A DNA stretch of 64,000 bases from Pachyseris speciosa (Eukaryota > Cnidaria > Anthozoa > Scleractinia > Pachyseridae). The stretch covers positions 1,276,001 through 1,340,000 of the forward strand of contig JAEMWC010000020.1 in the NCBI GenBank assembly GCA_016490735.1. Direction: 5' to 3'. Each line of letters starts with the position of its first letter. The first letter of the stretch is position 1. Both the position numbers and the translations under genes were made by a program. Positions 23,685-36,200 of this stretch are shown here, in pieces. The notes below the pieces were generated by a model. The model worked only from the letters and a program-made list of their open reading frames with translations. It searched no databases and was not told the DNA's origin.

Positions 23685-26600
23685 CTAAACATCTGATGAC
23701 ATCAAATACATCGGTGGCATCAGATATGCCGGCGGGGGACTGTTTTGAGGATCATCAGCCAGTGTCGCGTGAAACGGTGGGGGCGGCTCATACACAACTG
23801 AAGGGCTCCTCTTCCCATAATCCACTTCGTCCTCGTCATCAGAAGACACCGGCTTATCTAGTGACGTCTCTGACATGTAAGACGGCGGTTTACTTGGGTC
23901 ATCGTCAGGCAGGATCAGAGGTTTCCCTCTTATTGGCGTGAGCTCAATTTCTGGTTCTAGGATTATGGGTTTCCGCTTCTTATACGTGCGTTTTTCTTGG
24001 GATGGTTTTGGCCTTCGCCGTCTGCAGTACCAGATCAGGAGAGCAGCTAACACGAGGATGATCAAAGCAATGAGAACTCCAACAAGAACATGCTTGTACC
24101 AGATGTTTTCTTCAACTGTGGATTGCTGCGCCGGGCCAATCGGCGTTCCTGGAACAGATTCGGATCCATTGCAGACTCCATGTCTTTCTTCGCTAGCGCT
24201 TTCAACGGGGAAACCTTGTAACGCGTCCTTAAATTCCTCTTTCACTCCACCGTCTGGAAGAAGCAGCTTGTTGGCGACGTAATTTACCTTTTCCTCATCA
24301 CATCTGTCGGTCGGTAATGAGTCGTTAGTCCAGGTCATGATAACAGACCCGGGCGAAAAGGTTAACACTCTGATGCGAGATTTGTCTGGGTCATCATAAT
24401 ACTCAGCGATCTTCTGAAGCAGCAGAAGTCTCTGAGACACGTTACCATTAAACACGAGAAAGTTATTCGTGATTCTGATTCTCAATTCCTGTACAACCGG
24501 TTCTTCCGAAGGAACGACAAGAACCTCGAAAGCGTCAAGCGCCTGCGCGCCTTGGCTATCCTGAGCCCGCAGTATGAACCCTTCACCGATTACCCCACTT
24601 GGCACATGCTCGCTCAGGGGAAGTCCATATATGGTCTGAGACGTGGCATCAAACTGTAGCCAGAAGTCTGACGGAATGCTAGTCCCATCAGCAAGCAACA
24701 CGGAAAGAGACAGGTCACGTGTGGTCGCCTTGTCCTCGCTGTCGTAAAAAGTGTCGTCGGGTATAGTGAAGTACAGGGCTTTACCCGCGGGGGCGCTTAC
24801 TCGCCCCATGTTGTTATAAAGTTGCGGGGGAGAGTTCGGGGGCGCAGTGGTCGGTATGATGACGGTCGAAGATGGCGTGATGCTGAATGTCACGGCAGAG
24901 TCTATTGGCGTTACAATCTGAGTCGTGTTGGATGAAGGCAGAACAATGGAGGAACTTGGAAGCGTACCTACAATGGAAGAAAAATGGAAAGGAAAGGTGG
25001 AATGTTTAGATGAGTATTTTGTAGTTAAAACCACAGTTTGAGAAATACTAGAATATGTAGATAAGAAGGGATATGACGGAGAATATTTTGTAGCTAAAAC
25101 CACAGTTTGAGAAATGCTGAATTCAGTACTAGGAAAGCTGGAATTTAGGGTAGAATGCTTTGCAGCTAAACCCACCGTTTGAGAAATGCTAAAATCAGTA
25201 CTTGGGAATCTAGGAAAGCTGGAATTTAGGATACAATGTTTTGTAGCTGAAACCACAGTTTGAGAAATGCTGAAATCAGTACTTGGAAATCTAGGAAAGC
25301 TGGAATTTAGGGAAGAATGTTTTGTAGCTAAAACCACAGTTTGAGATGAACCAGTATAAGAACGTAAAATGAGTGACATAGTTCTGGGACTTTGATTTGA
25401 AGTTGTTGGCCGCGTGGACGCGGTGTTAATAACTAAGAAAGAAAGAGGAATTGAGGAATGAGAGAAGATGAAAGCGGGAGAACAACAAGATGAAAAAAGC
25501 TTTGAACTCAAACTTGAGAGAGAGGACTTACCTTCCTTGGAGGAAAAAGGTGTTGTGCTTGGAACAGAAAAGGTGGAAAGCAAAACACTAAATGAAGTGG
25601 AAAACCGTGAAGATGACAAGAGATTTTGAGACTTTGAAGTAAAATGATGTGAGAGGGAAGATGTGATAATGGCACTTGCTAGTGGAAGAGGGTTATCGCT
25701 AGCGAAAGTCCTTGATGTAAAGAAACTTGGCTGCGAAGAGCTGTCAAAAGAGCTGTTAATAATAACGCTAGACTTACGTGAAGAAAAGGAAACGGCGCTC
25801 AAAGTCGAAATACGGCTTACAGCAGTGGATTTTGCAGCTAACACAGAGGATATCGAAAACGGAAAATGCAAAGCAGAAGACGACAAAGTTAGCGTCTCTT
25901 GCAAAGAAACAGTTGAGTCACCAGTTGTGAGCTGTGAACGTGAAGGCTGCGGTGCAACAGTTGTCCTTTTAACTTGGCTGGATCTCGATGAGTGAAGTCT
26001 CCCCGTTGTCGTAACTGCTAAGCTTGTTCTTACAGTCATCTGCCTCGAGGATGACAAAGATGTTGAACTACGCACGCTAGTCATTAAAGTTCCAACTGGG
26101 CTTTGTGAAGGTAACGCAGTCTCCGAAGACATCTCACCAGAAGATTGTGTTACTGAATTTCCTATCGACCTCACAGATGTAATCTTCGACTCTGTAAATA
26201 CTAGAGGAGAATCTGAGAACGGTTTGGAAAGGAGAGGCGTGACACTGGTCTGGAAACGAGAAGTCACGATCCTGAACACACCAGAAGTCACAGCCGATAC
26301 CAAAGCTGACACGCTTGTTGTCTCTCTTAATGTCACGGTGGATGTCACACTCAGAGATATCATCTGGGATCTTGGACGTGAAGTTAGTAGTGCCGAAGTG
26401 ACTGAGAGTGGTTCGGAACGGAATGGCGTGACACTCGCTTGGAATCTAAAGGACACACTGGGGATCAAAGACGTGACGCTAATCGTTTTTCTTGAAATCA
26501 AGGTGGATGTCACACTCGTTGTCGCTCTTGATGTCACGGTGAAAGTCACGCTTACAGATGGCGTCTGCGATTTTGCACTTGGGGTTACTACTGCAGAAGT

Positions 26601-27202
26601 AACCGATAACGGTTTGGAAATAAATAGCGTAACATTGGTCTGGAAGCTAGAAGTCACGTTTGGAATCAAAGATGTCACGCCAATCGTCTCTCTTGAAATC
26701 ACGGTTGATGTCACGCTAGGGTTTTCCAGCGAAGACCTTATTTGCGTTGATTCAGCTCTTGATGACTGTAATGTAAAACGCGATGGAGTTTCCCTGCCAG
26801 TTGAATATGGCGTAACACTGCGTGTCAATGAAGCTTTCTTCATTGATGTTGAACGCGTCACAACTTTACTAGTCTGGGTCAGTAAAGAGCTCCTAGTTTG
26901 CGTGACTATTGAAAGTCTTGTCGACGTTACTAACAAGCTTGTGAACGCTGACGAATCGACTTGCGTGACTTGTGAGCTAACCGATCTTCCTACCGAACTA
27001 GGTGTGACTACAACATTGGTGCCCTTTACCGTGACTAGTGGCGTGACTGATGAAGCGTTACTCAACGTGACAATGGTGCTCCGTATCTGAGATGACGATA
27101 GCCTAAGGGTAGCCTTCCTTGATCCAACAGTTGGTGCAACTGACAAGGTCATTTTTACTAAGGTGCTGCCATTGGCGGTGCGTGACATAACAGTAGACAA
27201 AC
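23685..27202 (-). CDS. DAG1: Dystroglycan exon 4: mucin repeats, beta chain, membrane and cytoplasmic tail
   Basis: The acceptor TCCCAAG joins exon 3 in phase. The first 740 or so codons are mucin sequence with two internal repeat sets: a unit around VTSTLISRKTISVTSLIP (about 26180-26720) and a unit around SISQTVVLATKHSS (about 24995-25355). Then come PSDFWLQFDATSQTIYGLPL in the second cadherin-like domain, DAFEVLVV, and the SEA-like part with PG|SVIMTWTN at about 24350 (equivalent to the human G653|S654 cut). Two Cys equivalent to human C669 and C713 follow (TDRC, HGVC). Next are helix VLVGVLIALIILVLAALLIW, basic RRRRPKPSQEKRTYKKRKP, PPSY, EPPPPF and PPAY, with stop at 23685. The PPxY motifs would bind WW domains of dystrophin/utrophin. 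Confidence 0.93.
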
Positions 27203-30200
27203 CTTGGGACAAGAAACATTTGCTGTTACAACAAAGTGTCAATAGATAATTAATCTGACGCAATTTGCATTTACCATCGCCACTCAGGTATAAGATCTCA
27301 ACGTTCTACTTTCAAAGATTCTCGAACTTTTTGGCATGCACATCTTCCACTGAATCAAAAATACAGGTACCGGTAAGTTGAAGAGGAATACAATTGATAT
27401 TTGCGTACGAACAGCAATACATGAGTAAGAAGACGCCCACAAAGTGAGTTACAGATTCAGACCAGGTCTACAGTGAATGAAAGATCAGAGGACAATGATT
27501 ACAACCTTCATCTTATAGCGGTGAATAGTGAATAAGAACAAAACATAAAACCCCCACAAGAGAGGTGTAAATGTACGTCGGAATAGAGACTAAGTGAGCC
27601 GGTTTACAAAGAAAAAGACCCAAAGAAAGAAGCAAGAAAAAGCAACAATTGCAAGTCCGTGAATGGTTATATACTTCTAATTTAAGAAATAGTGCACTGG
27701 GTGAAAACAACTGTCAGGTGCTTTAGTGCAAACCAAGTTACGTGCAAAGCTTGCGTGGTGCGAACAAACTGAAGTCTTACCACTGGTTTCCGCACTACTG
27801 GCTGCGGTCCTGTTGACTGGTGCGACTGTGGCACTCGGCTGGACAGAGCTGGGTATCCCACTGGAAGCACTAGCAACTCTACTGCTTGAAAGTGATGGTT
27901 GCGTGCTAAGTGCAACTGTGCGTGTACTCACAAATGTACCTAAGCCCGTCTGCAATGTGCTGCTTGTGAATACTGGTGTAATAGTAGATTTAACGGAAGT
28001 TCCTTCTGTAAAGCTCACTACGGTTGACGTATTTTGGATGCCTGAGCTGCCTGGAGTAGCTGTGACAGAGACGGTGAAAGTTGGTGTGACTGTGGTAGAA
28101 GATGGGATTACTGTGACACTGCCGTTGATCCCAAAGCTTGAAGTCAAAACTGGTGAACGTGATCTTCGAACCAATGAAGAACTCCTAACTGGGGCAGTAA
28201 TGCTGGGAGAAACAGCTGCGGTTGTTCTCAGAACAGTAGTTGCATTTTGAAACCTTGCACTTGACAAAATAGTGCTCGATCTCGATGCAATCGTCAGGGT
28301 TCGTGAGGTCGCAAGGGAGATCACCAAACTTGAATCAAGAACGGACGAGTTCCGTACGAGGCCAACTGTTCCACTGGCAGTTCTACTCTCTGTGAAGACA
28401 ATCTTGGAGCTACTAACGGACATCGATGGCACTAAAGCGGTTGAATTCAGTACACTGCTTCTCACAGGTGGAAACGAAACGCTTGTGTCTGAGGCACTGC
28501 TCGTCTTAGGCAACAGAAAAGTTGAAGAAGCAAAAACTGGTTCGCTAGACGATGAAATAGCCGTAGACGGCAAAGAACCATTTGGGAGCAGTTGACTTGA
28601 GGGAGAAACTAAAGTCGTAGAATTCCCTGCAACAGCTTGACTTGAAACCGTTGTGAACATTTCCTGTGTTGTGAAGGTAGGAAGACTTCGTGAGTCAACT
28701 GACGAATTCACAAGTCGCGTTGCAGCACTTGAAAACATTCCACGTGTTCTTGAAATGATACTGGAATTCACGCCAACACTAGAACTTCCTGCAAGGCTCG
28801 AAGACATCTTTGAGCTCTTAAAGTCTGGACTGAACGTGGAACTTATGACCAAGCTTGTAAACACAGACGTTCTTAGTGACGACAAGTTTGTGCTCATAAC
28901 AGGGGTGGTTGTCAAGTTCACAGTCGCTATATCAACTCCAGTCGAGATGGAAGGGGTAACAGTTCGATTGTCGGCGAAAGTGCTGGGAAATGTTCGGCTC
29001 CCAATCGTCCCTGTCGGCGAAAACGCCGAAGTTGTTATCGTCGCGAACGACGACCTATCAAATATAGACGTTGAATTCACCAGAGGAGTTCTTTTTGCTG
29101 TGGAGGGTAAGTGTGAAATAGAAAAATGAATAGTGAGCAACGACAAGAATGTTCCGCCCATATAATCCATGCAGTTGGAGCATGCAGACAACTCGCGATG
29201 TTTGTTATGCACGTATTAAAAAAACTCTGCCAGTTTGGAAACAGCTGGTCTTATGGGAAGACTATGTTTCTTCGACAACCCGGCAGAAATGTTTACATTC
29301 TCCACCAAACAAAATCTTGAACACGAGTTCTGCCACACTGTTCAAGCTAAAATGAAAGGTTATTGTAATCGTAAAGCCCCGCAAAATACATGTATGTATG
29401 ATGCTAGTGCATCGTGCGCCACCAGTCGGAAACATTATATTCACTTAAAATTAGCATTTTCTTCCGCCGTGATCTTGTTACAGTTTAAACCTGTAACAAA
29501 TTTCAAAGTTTTATTTACAGTTTTATGTGCTTCTTTTGAAAATCTATAATTATGTTGACTTTAAAGTTGACACCAAACCTGGCTACTTGAAAGTTTTTTT
29601 GTCGCCAAAACTGACAACTTTATTTAAAAGGCGTGCATTATCATGTCATTAAATTCACAGCACGAAATAATTTACAAAAGTTTCTTCATTAAAGTGAACA
29701 AAAAAACAGGAATTAACGACATTTTATGTACAATAAAAGAAGTAGCTAAGTTACTTTTCGCTGGCGAATGCTTTAAGTTAGGATAAGCTTCTGACTGAAA
29801 ATTTAAATAGCAGATTTGGTTAGTTGTATATTTTAAAAAGAGACAGGGGATGCATTAATCTGTTATCCGAGCCAAAAGATTGTGCCAGACTAATAATATG
29901 TAAAAAGATGGAAATGTAAAACGGAAGTCCCCTGGCGTGGAAATGAGCGTGAAGACATTAGTGTGACAGCATTGCAAATTAAGACACTTTTCGTTAAATT
30001 CAACTTTCTCTGCAATTGATCACTGTAGAATCTTCGACAACCTTATAGTGTAAATGTAGTTTTTAGATAGTGCTTGAAAATTGTTCACCGCTTCTTTAAT
30101 TTTCAATGGCGAACTGTACTGAAACAAATGTATTATAAAAGTTTACGTGTTGTGAGAGTGAACCAAAAATGGTAGAATTACGAAGATGACTAGAGTCAGG

Positions 30201-33200
30201 TGTAAGGAAAGCGAGAAATGAATGAGATAGTTCTCGGAGGAACAACAGCGTGAGAAGAAAGCTCTGAAACACTGAGTAGAAAAAAGAGGGATTAATATAA
30301 AGTAAGTTAGCTTTGGTATTTCATTTAGGGTACTTAACAAATTAAATCTCTGATGGGAATTGAAATGTTAAGATAACCTCAAAGATTCATGAAGGAATCA
30401 ATTGATGAACTGTAACCTCGTAAATAAAACAAGGAGCATTTAGTTTGGGTTAACAGACTATTCAGCTAAGGAGACGGAGATTAGAAATGTTTTAGAATTA
30501 GACTTGGGTTTATAGCAAGGTCATGGTTAAGTATCATGCGAGACACTGTAGGTGGCCTGTATAGTTGGAGCTTATTTGAGTTTGATAGGCAGTTTGAACT
30601 AACTAGGGTACTACGTCCCCCTCTCACCCCACCCCTACCTTGATACTAGTCCATTACAGGGTTACCCCCAACAGTACAGCTGCAGATAGGGAGAATTGTC
30701 TGGAGCAAACAAGGAAACAATGCAACAGGGAAGAGACCAACCTAGCTTTGAAGAGGCCCTGCCAGGGAGGGGGGGGGGGGGGGGGGTGTTGCTTGTCTGA
30801 ATTTTAAAATCTCCTGGGTCGGTGTTTCAATTGCTAATTCTCGACCTTGATGTCACTGTCGGAATTTTGCCGGGAATGATGTCTCTCATCGGGATTTCAT
30901 TTTATGTGATGTTGCTACTTTTTGGGCTATGTCGCTTGTTGGAATTTACCCCAGCAGGGCCTCTTTGAACTATCTAGCCTCCGATCCTCCAAGCCAAATT
31001 CCCAATTGAAAGTCTGACAAACTAGCAAAGTCTAATGTGCCTCTGCAGAATTATAACGGTTAGTGACGAAAATCTGTCTTATTTAGTTTAACTTAGAAGA
31101 AAATTTTATGAGAAAATTAACACATTCATTTTATATTTATTTATTTAGTATAAATCTACTAGCGTTCTATCATGAATGCCGTTCTCTGATTGGCTACGCT
31201 ACTCGCCATCTATTCTGTGGTAGATTTACTTGTTTATTTCTGGATGACTCATCGATTTATAGTAAAACAATTAGATTATTCGCTCTTGATTTCTAAAGGT
31301 GATAACTGATTTGGGCTGTGCCCTCATCAGCTATCATGCAATAGAAATCTCGAGCTCATAATCTAATTGTTAAATATAACTCTGTTAAATAAATTCCTGA
31401 AGTACGCACTGTTGAACTTACTGGTGCTTGCATTCACAGAAATCACCATGCTGGAAAAGAAGGAACACAACAAGTGAATTTTATGTTGCAGCATACATTA
31501 TTCATTTGCAGAGTTATAATAATTATACATCTTTAAGCTAATGCAAGAGAAGCCAGCTTCCAAAGGATTTAGGGAGCTGGTCTCCAGAGCATGTTATCGT
31601 TTAGTCATTTTCAAGCCTGAAGTATCCTGGACTGTCTTTACAGTAGTTGCCGGGCATCATTTGATAACAAACTCAGCTGCTATTACAGTGTACAACATAC
31701 AGTGATCCTGGATACAAGATCACTGTTTTAAGTCAACCTACAGTACCACTCTAAAGGTAGTTATCAATTTTGTCTTGTTTCTCTTGACATTAAAAAACTC
31801 ATTAATAATTTGTGAAGGAAAAACAAAAGAAATTAATTTTTAATGAGTGTCTTTATCTGATAAAGACACGGCTAAATTTTACATCCAATTTTCTAGGCCA
31901 AAATAACCCAAAATCTAAATTTTAGTGTAAGAATGGATAGATGTACAGTAAAGCTTTTTAAACTGTTCAATAAATTCGCAATTCATGTTTTATCAAGTCC
32001 TAAAACACTCGGCTGCGCCTTGGGTTTTAAACTTGATAAAACACTCCTGCTCATTTATTAAACATTACATCATAACAGCTTTGTCATGTTGAATTCTCAA
32101 AAGAGGACACCTAACAATAATGATGTACAGAGGGCCACGCATTCCAGTCCTCCACTGTGGACTGATCTTTTTACTTCTAACTTACAACAGTTTAGTTTTT
32201 GTTAGCCTGTTTACAGGCATTAATTCTTGTTATCAAGTGCAACATTCAAATCCAGTTGCTATATTGGACAATATAGTGGAGGATTTGGGATGAGTGACAA
32301 AGCGAGGGGGAGGGGGGAGGGGAGGGAAGGCGAGAAAAACTTGTCACAGATCCTCCACTATATCGTCCAATCTAGATGGTGACCGGATTTTCCGGGCTTC
32401 AAATCCGGTACTTGAAAACAAAATTTACTCCCTGCAAGCAGGCTAAGGTTTTGTAGACTGAACTCTTCATGTTGAGCTACCATGATCTTTCTCTTCACTC
32501 TGTTACAACATGAACCTAATTTAATAGATATTAACTAACATATCTAAAAGCAACTTTAAAAGCACTAACCTTGTGACATTCAAACTTGTCACAACAGGAG
32601 AAGCTGTAAAAGATGACAGGATGACAGCTGTAGATGTAACATTTGGCTGCAAGGAGGAACTTGTGAAGTTTCTGTTGACAGTGGATACATTTACTCTCAC
32701 AGAGCTGGACGATGACAAAACAGGGCTTGTTGACAGGATGACAGCTGTAGATGTAACATTTGGCTGCAAGGAGGAACTTGTGAAGTTTCTGTTGACAGTG
32801 GATACATTTACTCTCACAGAGCTGGATGATGACAAAACAGGGCTTGTTGGTAGAAACACTGAGCTTGACAACACTGTGACAGAACTTTTAAATGATGGAG
32901 AAACTAAAGAACTTGTGTTTATGACAGTGCTGCTAACTGTTTGAACAGTAGTGTTTAATGTGGAAATAATACTGCTCAATGTTGGAACAATACTGAGTGA
33001 TGGTGTTGACATTGGTGTTGCTGAAGTTCTATTCTGTAGAGAAGTTGACACCATGGGAGAACTTCTTGGACCACTGCTAACAACAAGTGATGACGATTCA
33101 TTTCCAACAATAACTGTTGTTGTATTAGGAAGAGTCTCCAGGCTTGAAGATGAAGACATTGTGACAGAGCTAGAAAACATACTTGATGAATTTGAGGCCT

Positions 33201-36200
33201 GGATTCTTGTGCTTACAAATGTTTGATTGACAGCGCTTGTTATTAGAACAGATGAATTGGCACTTACAGCAAAGCTGCTTGAAATGTTCAACGTCGGAGT
33301 CAACTTTGTCGATCTTGTTAAAGTTGGTGACATTGAAGTTGATGTTGTCGCATTTAACTGTGATGAACTGATTGTTCTTGAAATAGATCGAGGTGTAGTG
33401 AGACTTGGGGAAGCAATTGATAAGAAACTGGAAGAGGAGATTATTGGTGTGGGTGTGCTTGAAGAAACTGCAAATGATGAAGATGTCCTCATCACTTCTG
33501 GACTTCTATTAACCTGTGAGTTGAGGGAGACAGTGTCTGATTTAGCAAACTTGTGGTGAATGTGGAAGATGTAGTCAGCCCTGTACTGTTTACTGAAGGA
33601 ACAGTCACTAAACCAGAGGCAAATGTTGTTGTTTCATTCGGTGACAGCGCAATGCTTGAGCCGTTCTGTGTTCTAGAAGTTGACAGCAATAATGTGGAGA
33701 TAACAGATGATGAGACATAACTAGTTGCTGTTCTTGTTATAAATGTTGAATTCAGTGATGGAGGCAAGACTGAAGATGACCTAATCAATGTAGTCCTGTT
33801 TATAGAAGACAGCAGTGTTGAACTTTTAATAGACACTGTCATATTCCTTGATAACACAACTGAGGAACTGTTTACCACTAGTGTTTCAGTGAAATGTATC
33901 GAAGATGGTGAAATTCCCATGGTTGAACTAGTTACGTTATTTATGCTTGATGACAGAATATCAGTTCTGTTAATTGGCTGACTTGATACTGTTGAGGTAA
34001 GGCCGGTGCTAGGAGAACTGGCATCTGTTCTGTTTGGGGCCACACTGGACAAAACTGAAGTTGATAACTGGATTGATGAATTACGGATAAATACAGACGT
34101 CAATGTAACAGTCCTCGATATTATTATTGAAGTAGATATATTTGACATTCTTGAGGGTGGAACAATGTCTGTCATAGGTGTAGCAGTAACTCCAATCACT
34201 TGTCTTCTAACCCGGTGTCTTGTCCTGCCCTTCTGAGCTCCAGACATAACATGCCATCCTACCACAGGGACACCAAGTAGAGAACTTATGGTGCCATCTT
34301 GAGCGGCTGCTTCTAGTTTGGAGAGTGCCAAGTTTTCAAGCTTCACAGCACCACAGCTGGCATGCCATGTCAACAAGCTTCTGGACCCCTTGGCGAACCT
34401 TCCATCTCCTGCTCCTGCTGCCACCACAGTCGGATTATCAAGCTGTCCAATGATTGGATGAGATGTCTGTCCAGAGAACAAACTAACTCTGCTTGAGTGC
34501 ATGTTAAGATGGTCTGCCATTTTGAGTACCAGCACCATCCTTTCATGACCATTTAAACTATGCATGTCAGCATTAAGTATGACAGTGCCTTGGACAACTT
34601 GCGTACCAGGAACACAAGGCAAGCTTTGCACAGATTTGTTCTCCTTGCTTGAGGTTTGAGCACCAGGGTAGACTGACACTGGGAATTCTTCACTCACAGG
34701 CACCACCTTAATAAAAAATGACCTTGATCCACAAACATGGCCACTGTCTCTTCCATCCTTTGTCAGTGCAACTACTAGAATATTGTACATCCCCTCATCC
34801 TTATCAGTTGGAACACCATACAGTTGTTTCTTATGACTGCCATATGCTAGCCAGTTTGAAAGAAACCTGTCTGCAGTTTCTGAGACCTGAAACATTCAGA
34901 CAAGTACATAAAACATATTTTACAAAACGTAAAGAGGACTAAAGAGACTGCTATAAGAGGCCCTGCCAGGGAGGGGGGGGGGGGGGTCCCATGTCATTTG
35001 TCTGATTCAATTTTAAAATCTCCTGTGTTGGTGCTAATTCTCAGCCTGGATGTCACTGTCAGAATTTTGCCGGGAATGATGTCTCTCGTCAGGATTTCAT
35101 TTTATGTGCTGTCCCTACTTCTTGGGCCATGTCTCTTGTTCGAATTTACCCTGGCAGGGCCTCCTATACACTTATTTATTTAAATAAATATGTAGTAGCC
35201 AACAAAATCCAGTCAATCAGGTTATTAAGCTGACATAATGGTGGCATTAAAGTAACTGCTTGTGACACTTAAAAAGATGTAATCAAGTATGCAGATAGAT
35301 TGCCTCACTATAATCAATTTAACAAACTTGAGGAACTATAATCAATTTAACAAACTTGAGGAAAACAGATTCAGAAGTTTCACTTTTATGATATTTACAG
35401 AGAAATGTATGGCTGCGGCTAACCACCACTTCCTGCATGCCATGCATTTCTTTGTATTTACTTCAAGTGTATATGACACAAAATTTTTCATTAGCTTATT
35501 CGAACGACCTTTCAAAATGATGAAGAACGGCGTTTATTTTATTGTGATAGCACTCTTGGTTGCCAAGTTATTCAAGATTTTGATTTATGCAAATTAGAGG
35601 ACTTGTGACGTCACAAGGTGGGTACAAAATGAAGTAAAATCACAAAATATGGAATATCTGTGCAAAGTCTACAGGGTCGAAATTTTGCAGGGTTGATGTG
35701 CTGCCAGAACTACACATTGTGATAGTGGTTATGATGTCACCATAGCAACATACTAGTTACCAGACCTCTACCTTCCCAAATGAAAAATGCCTTATTTATT
35801 GCTCCAGGGTCTAACAGACTTTCTTATACTTGTGCTGTGTAATTTCCATATTCGCTCGCACCCACTGAATGAACATCAAGAGGAAATAGCACTTCTTGGG
35901 GAGGGAAACTCTGATTTTATCCTTTGGGAAGGTAGAGGTCTGGTAATGAGTATGTTGCTATGGTGACATCATAACCACTATCACAATGTGTAGTTCTGGC
36001 AGCACATCAACCCTGCAAAATTTCAACCCTGTAGACTTAGTATTTACACACAAGTCAGATATTCCAAATTTGGTGATCTTACTTCATTTTGTACCCACCT
36101 TCTGACGTCACAGGTCCTCTAATTTGCATAAATCAAAATCTTGAATAACTTGGCAACCAAGAGTGCTATCACAATAAAATAAACACCTTTCTTCATCATT

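Larger units (their letters stand above)
29098..32569 (-). other. Dystroglycan intron between exons 2 and 3
   Basis: About 3.5 kb with no convincing exon, although the phase conflict between its flanking exons means one could be hidden here. It contains the MITE at 30752-30963, a small palindromic element at 31266-31371 and a dispersed repeat at about 31850-32065. A G-rich stretch lies near 32305-32325. The rest shows nothing I can name. Confidence 0.55.

Noticed and set aside
26224..27090. Plus-strand frame of 288 codons opposite dystroglycan exon 4
   Set aside because: It is the complement of Ser/Thr/Val mucin codons (TCA, ACA, GTC give few antisense stops). Its product is a repetitive VTL/VTV string without domain features, and the minus strand carries the clear dystroglycan sequence with splice sites.
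27726..29129. Plus-strand frames opposite dystroglycan exon 3
   Set aside because: Same codon-bias effect as in exon 4. The GG|GTAAGT at 29107 on the plus strand is the complement of the exon 3 acceptor region and has no partner exon.
32573..33559. Plus-strand frames opposite dystroglycan exon 2
   Set aside because: Antisense shadows of Ser/Thr codons; even the 117-bp duplication appears in them as a repeated peptide.
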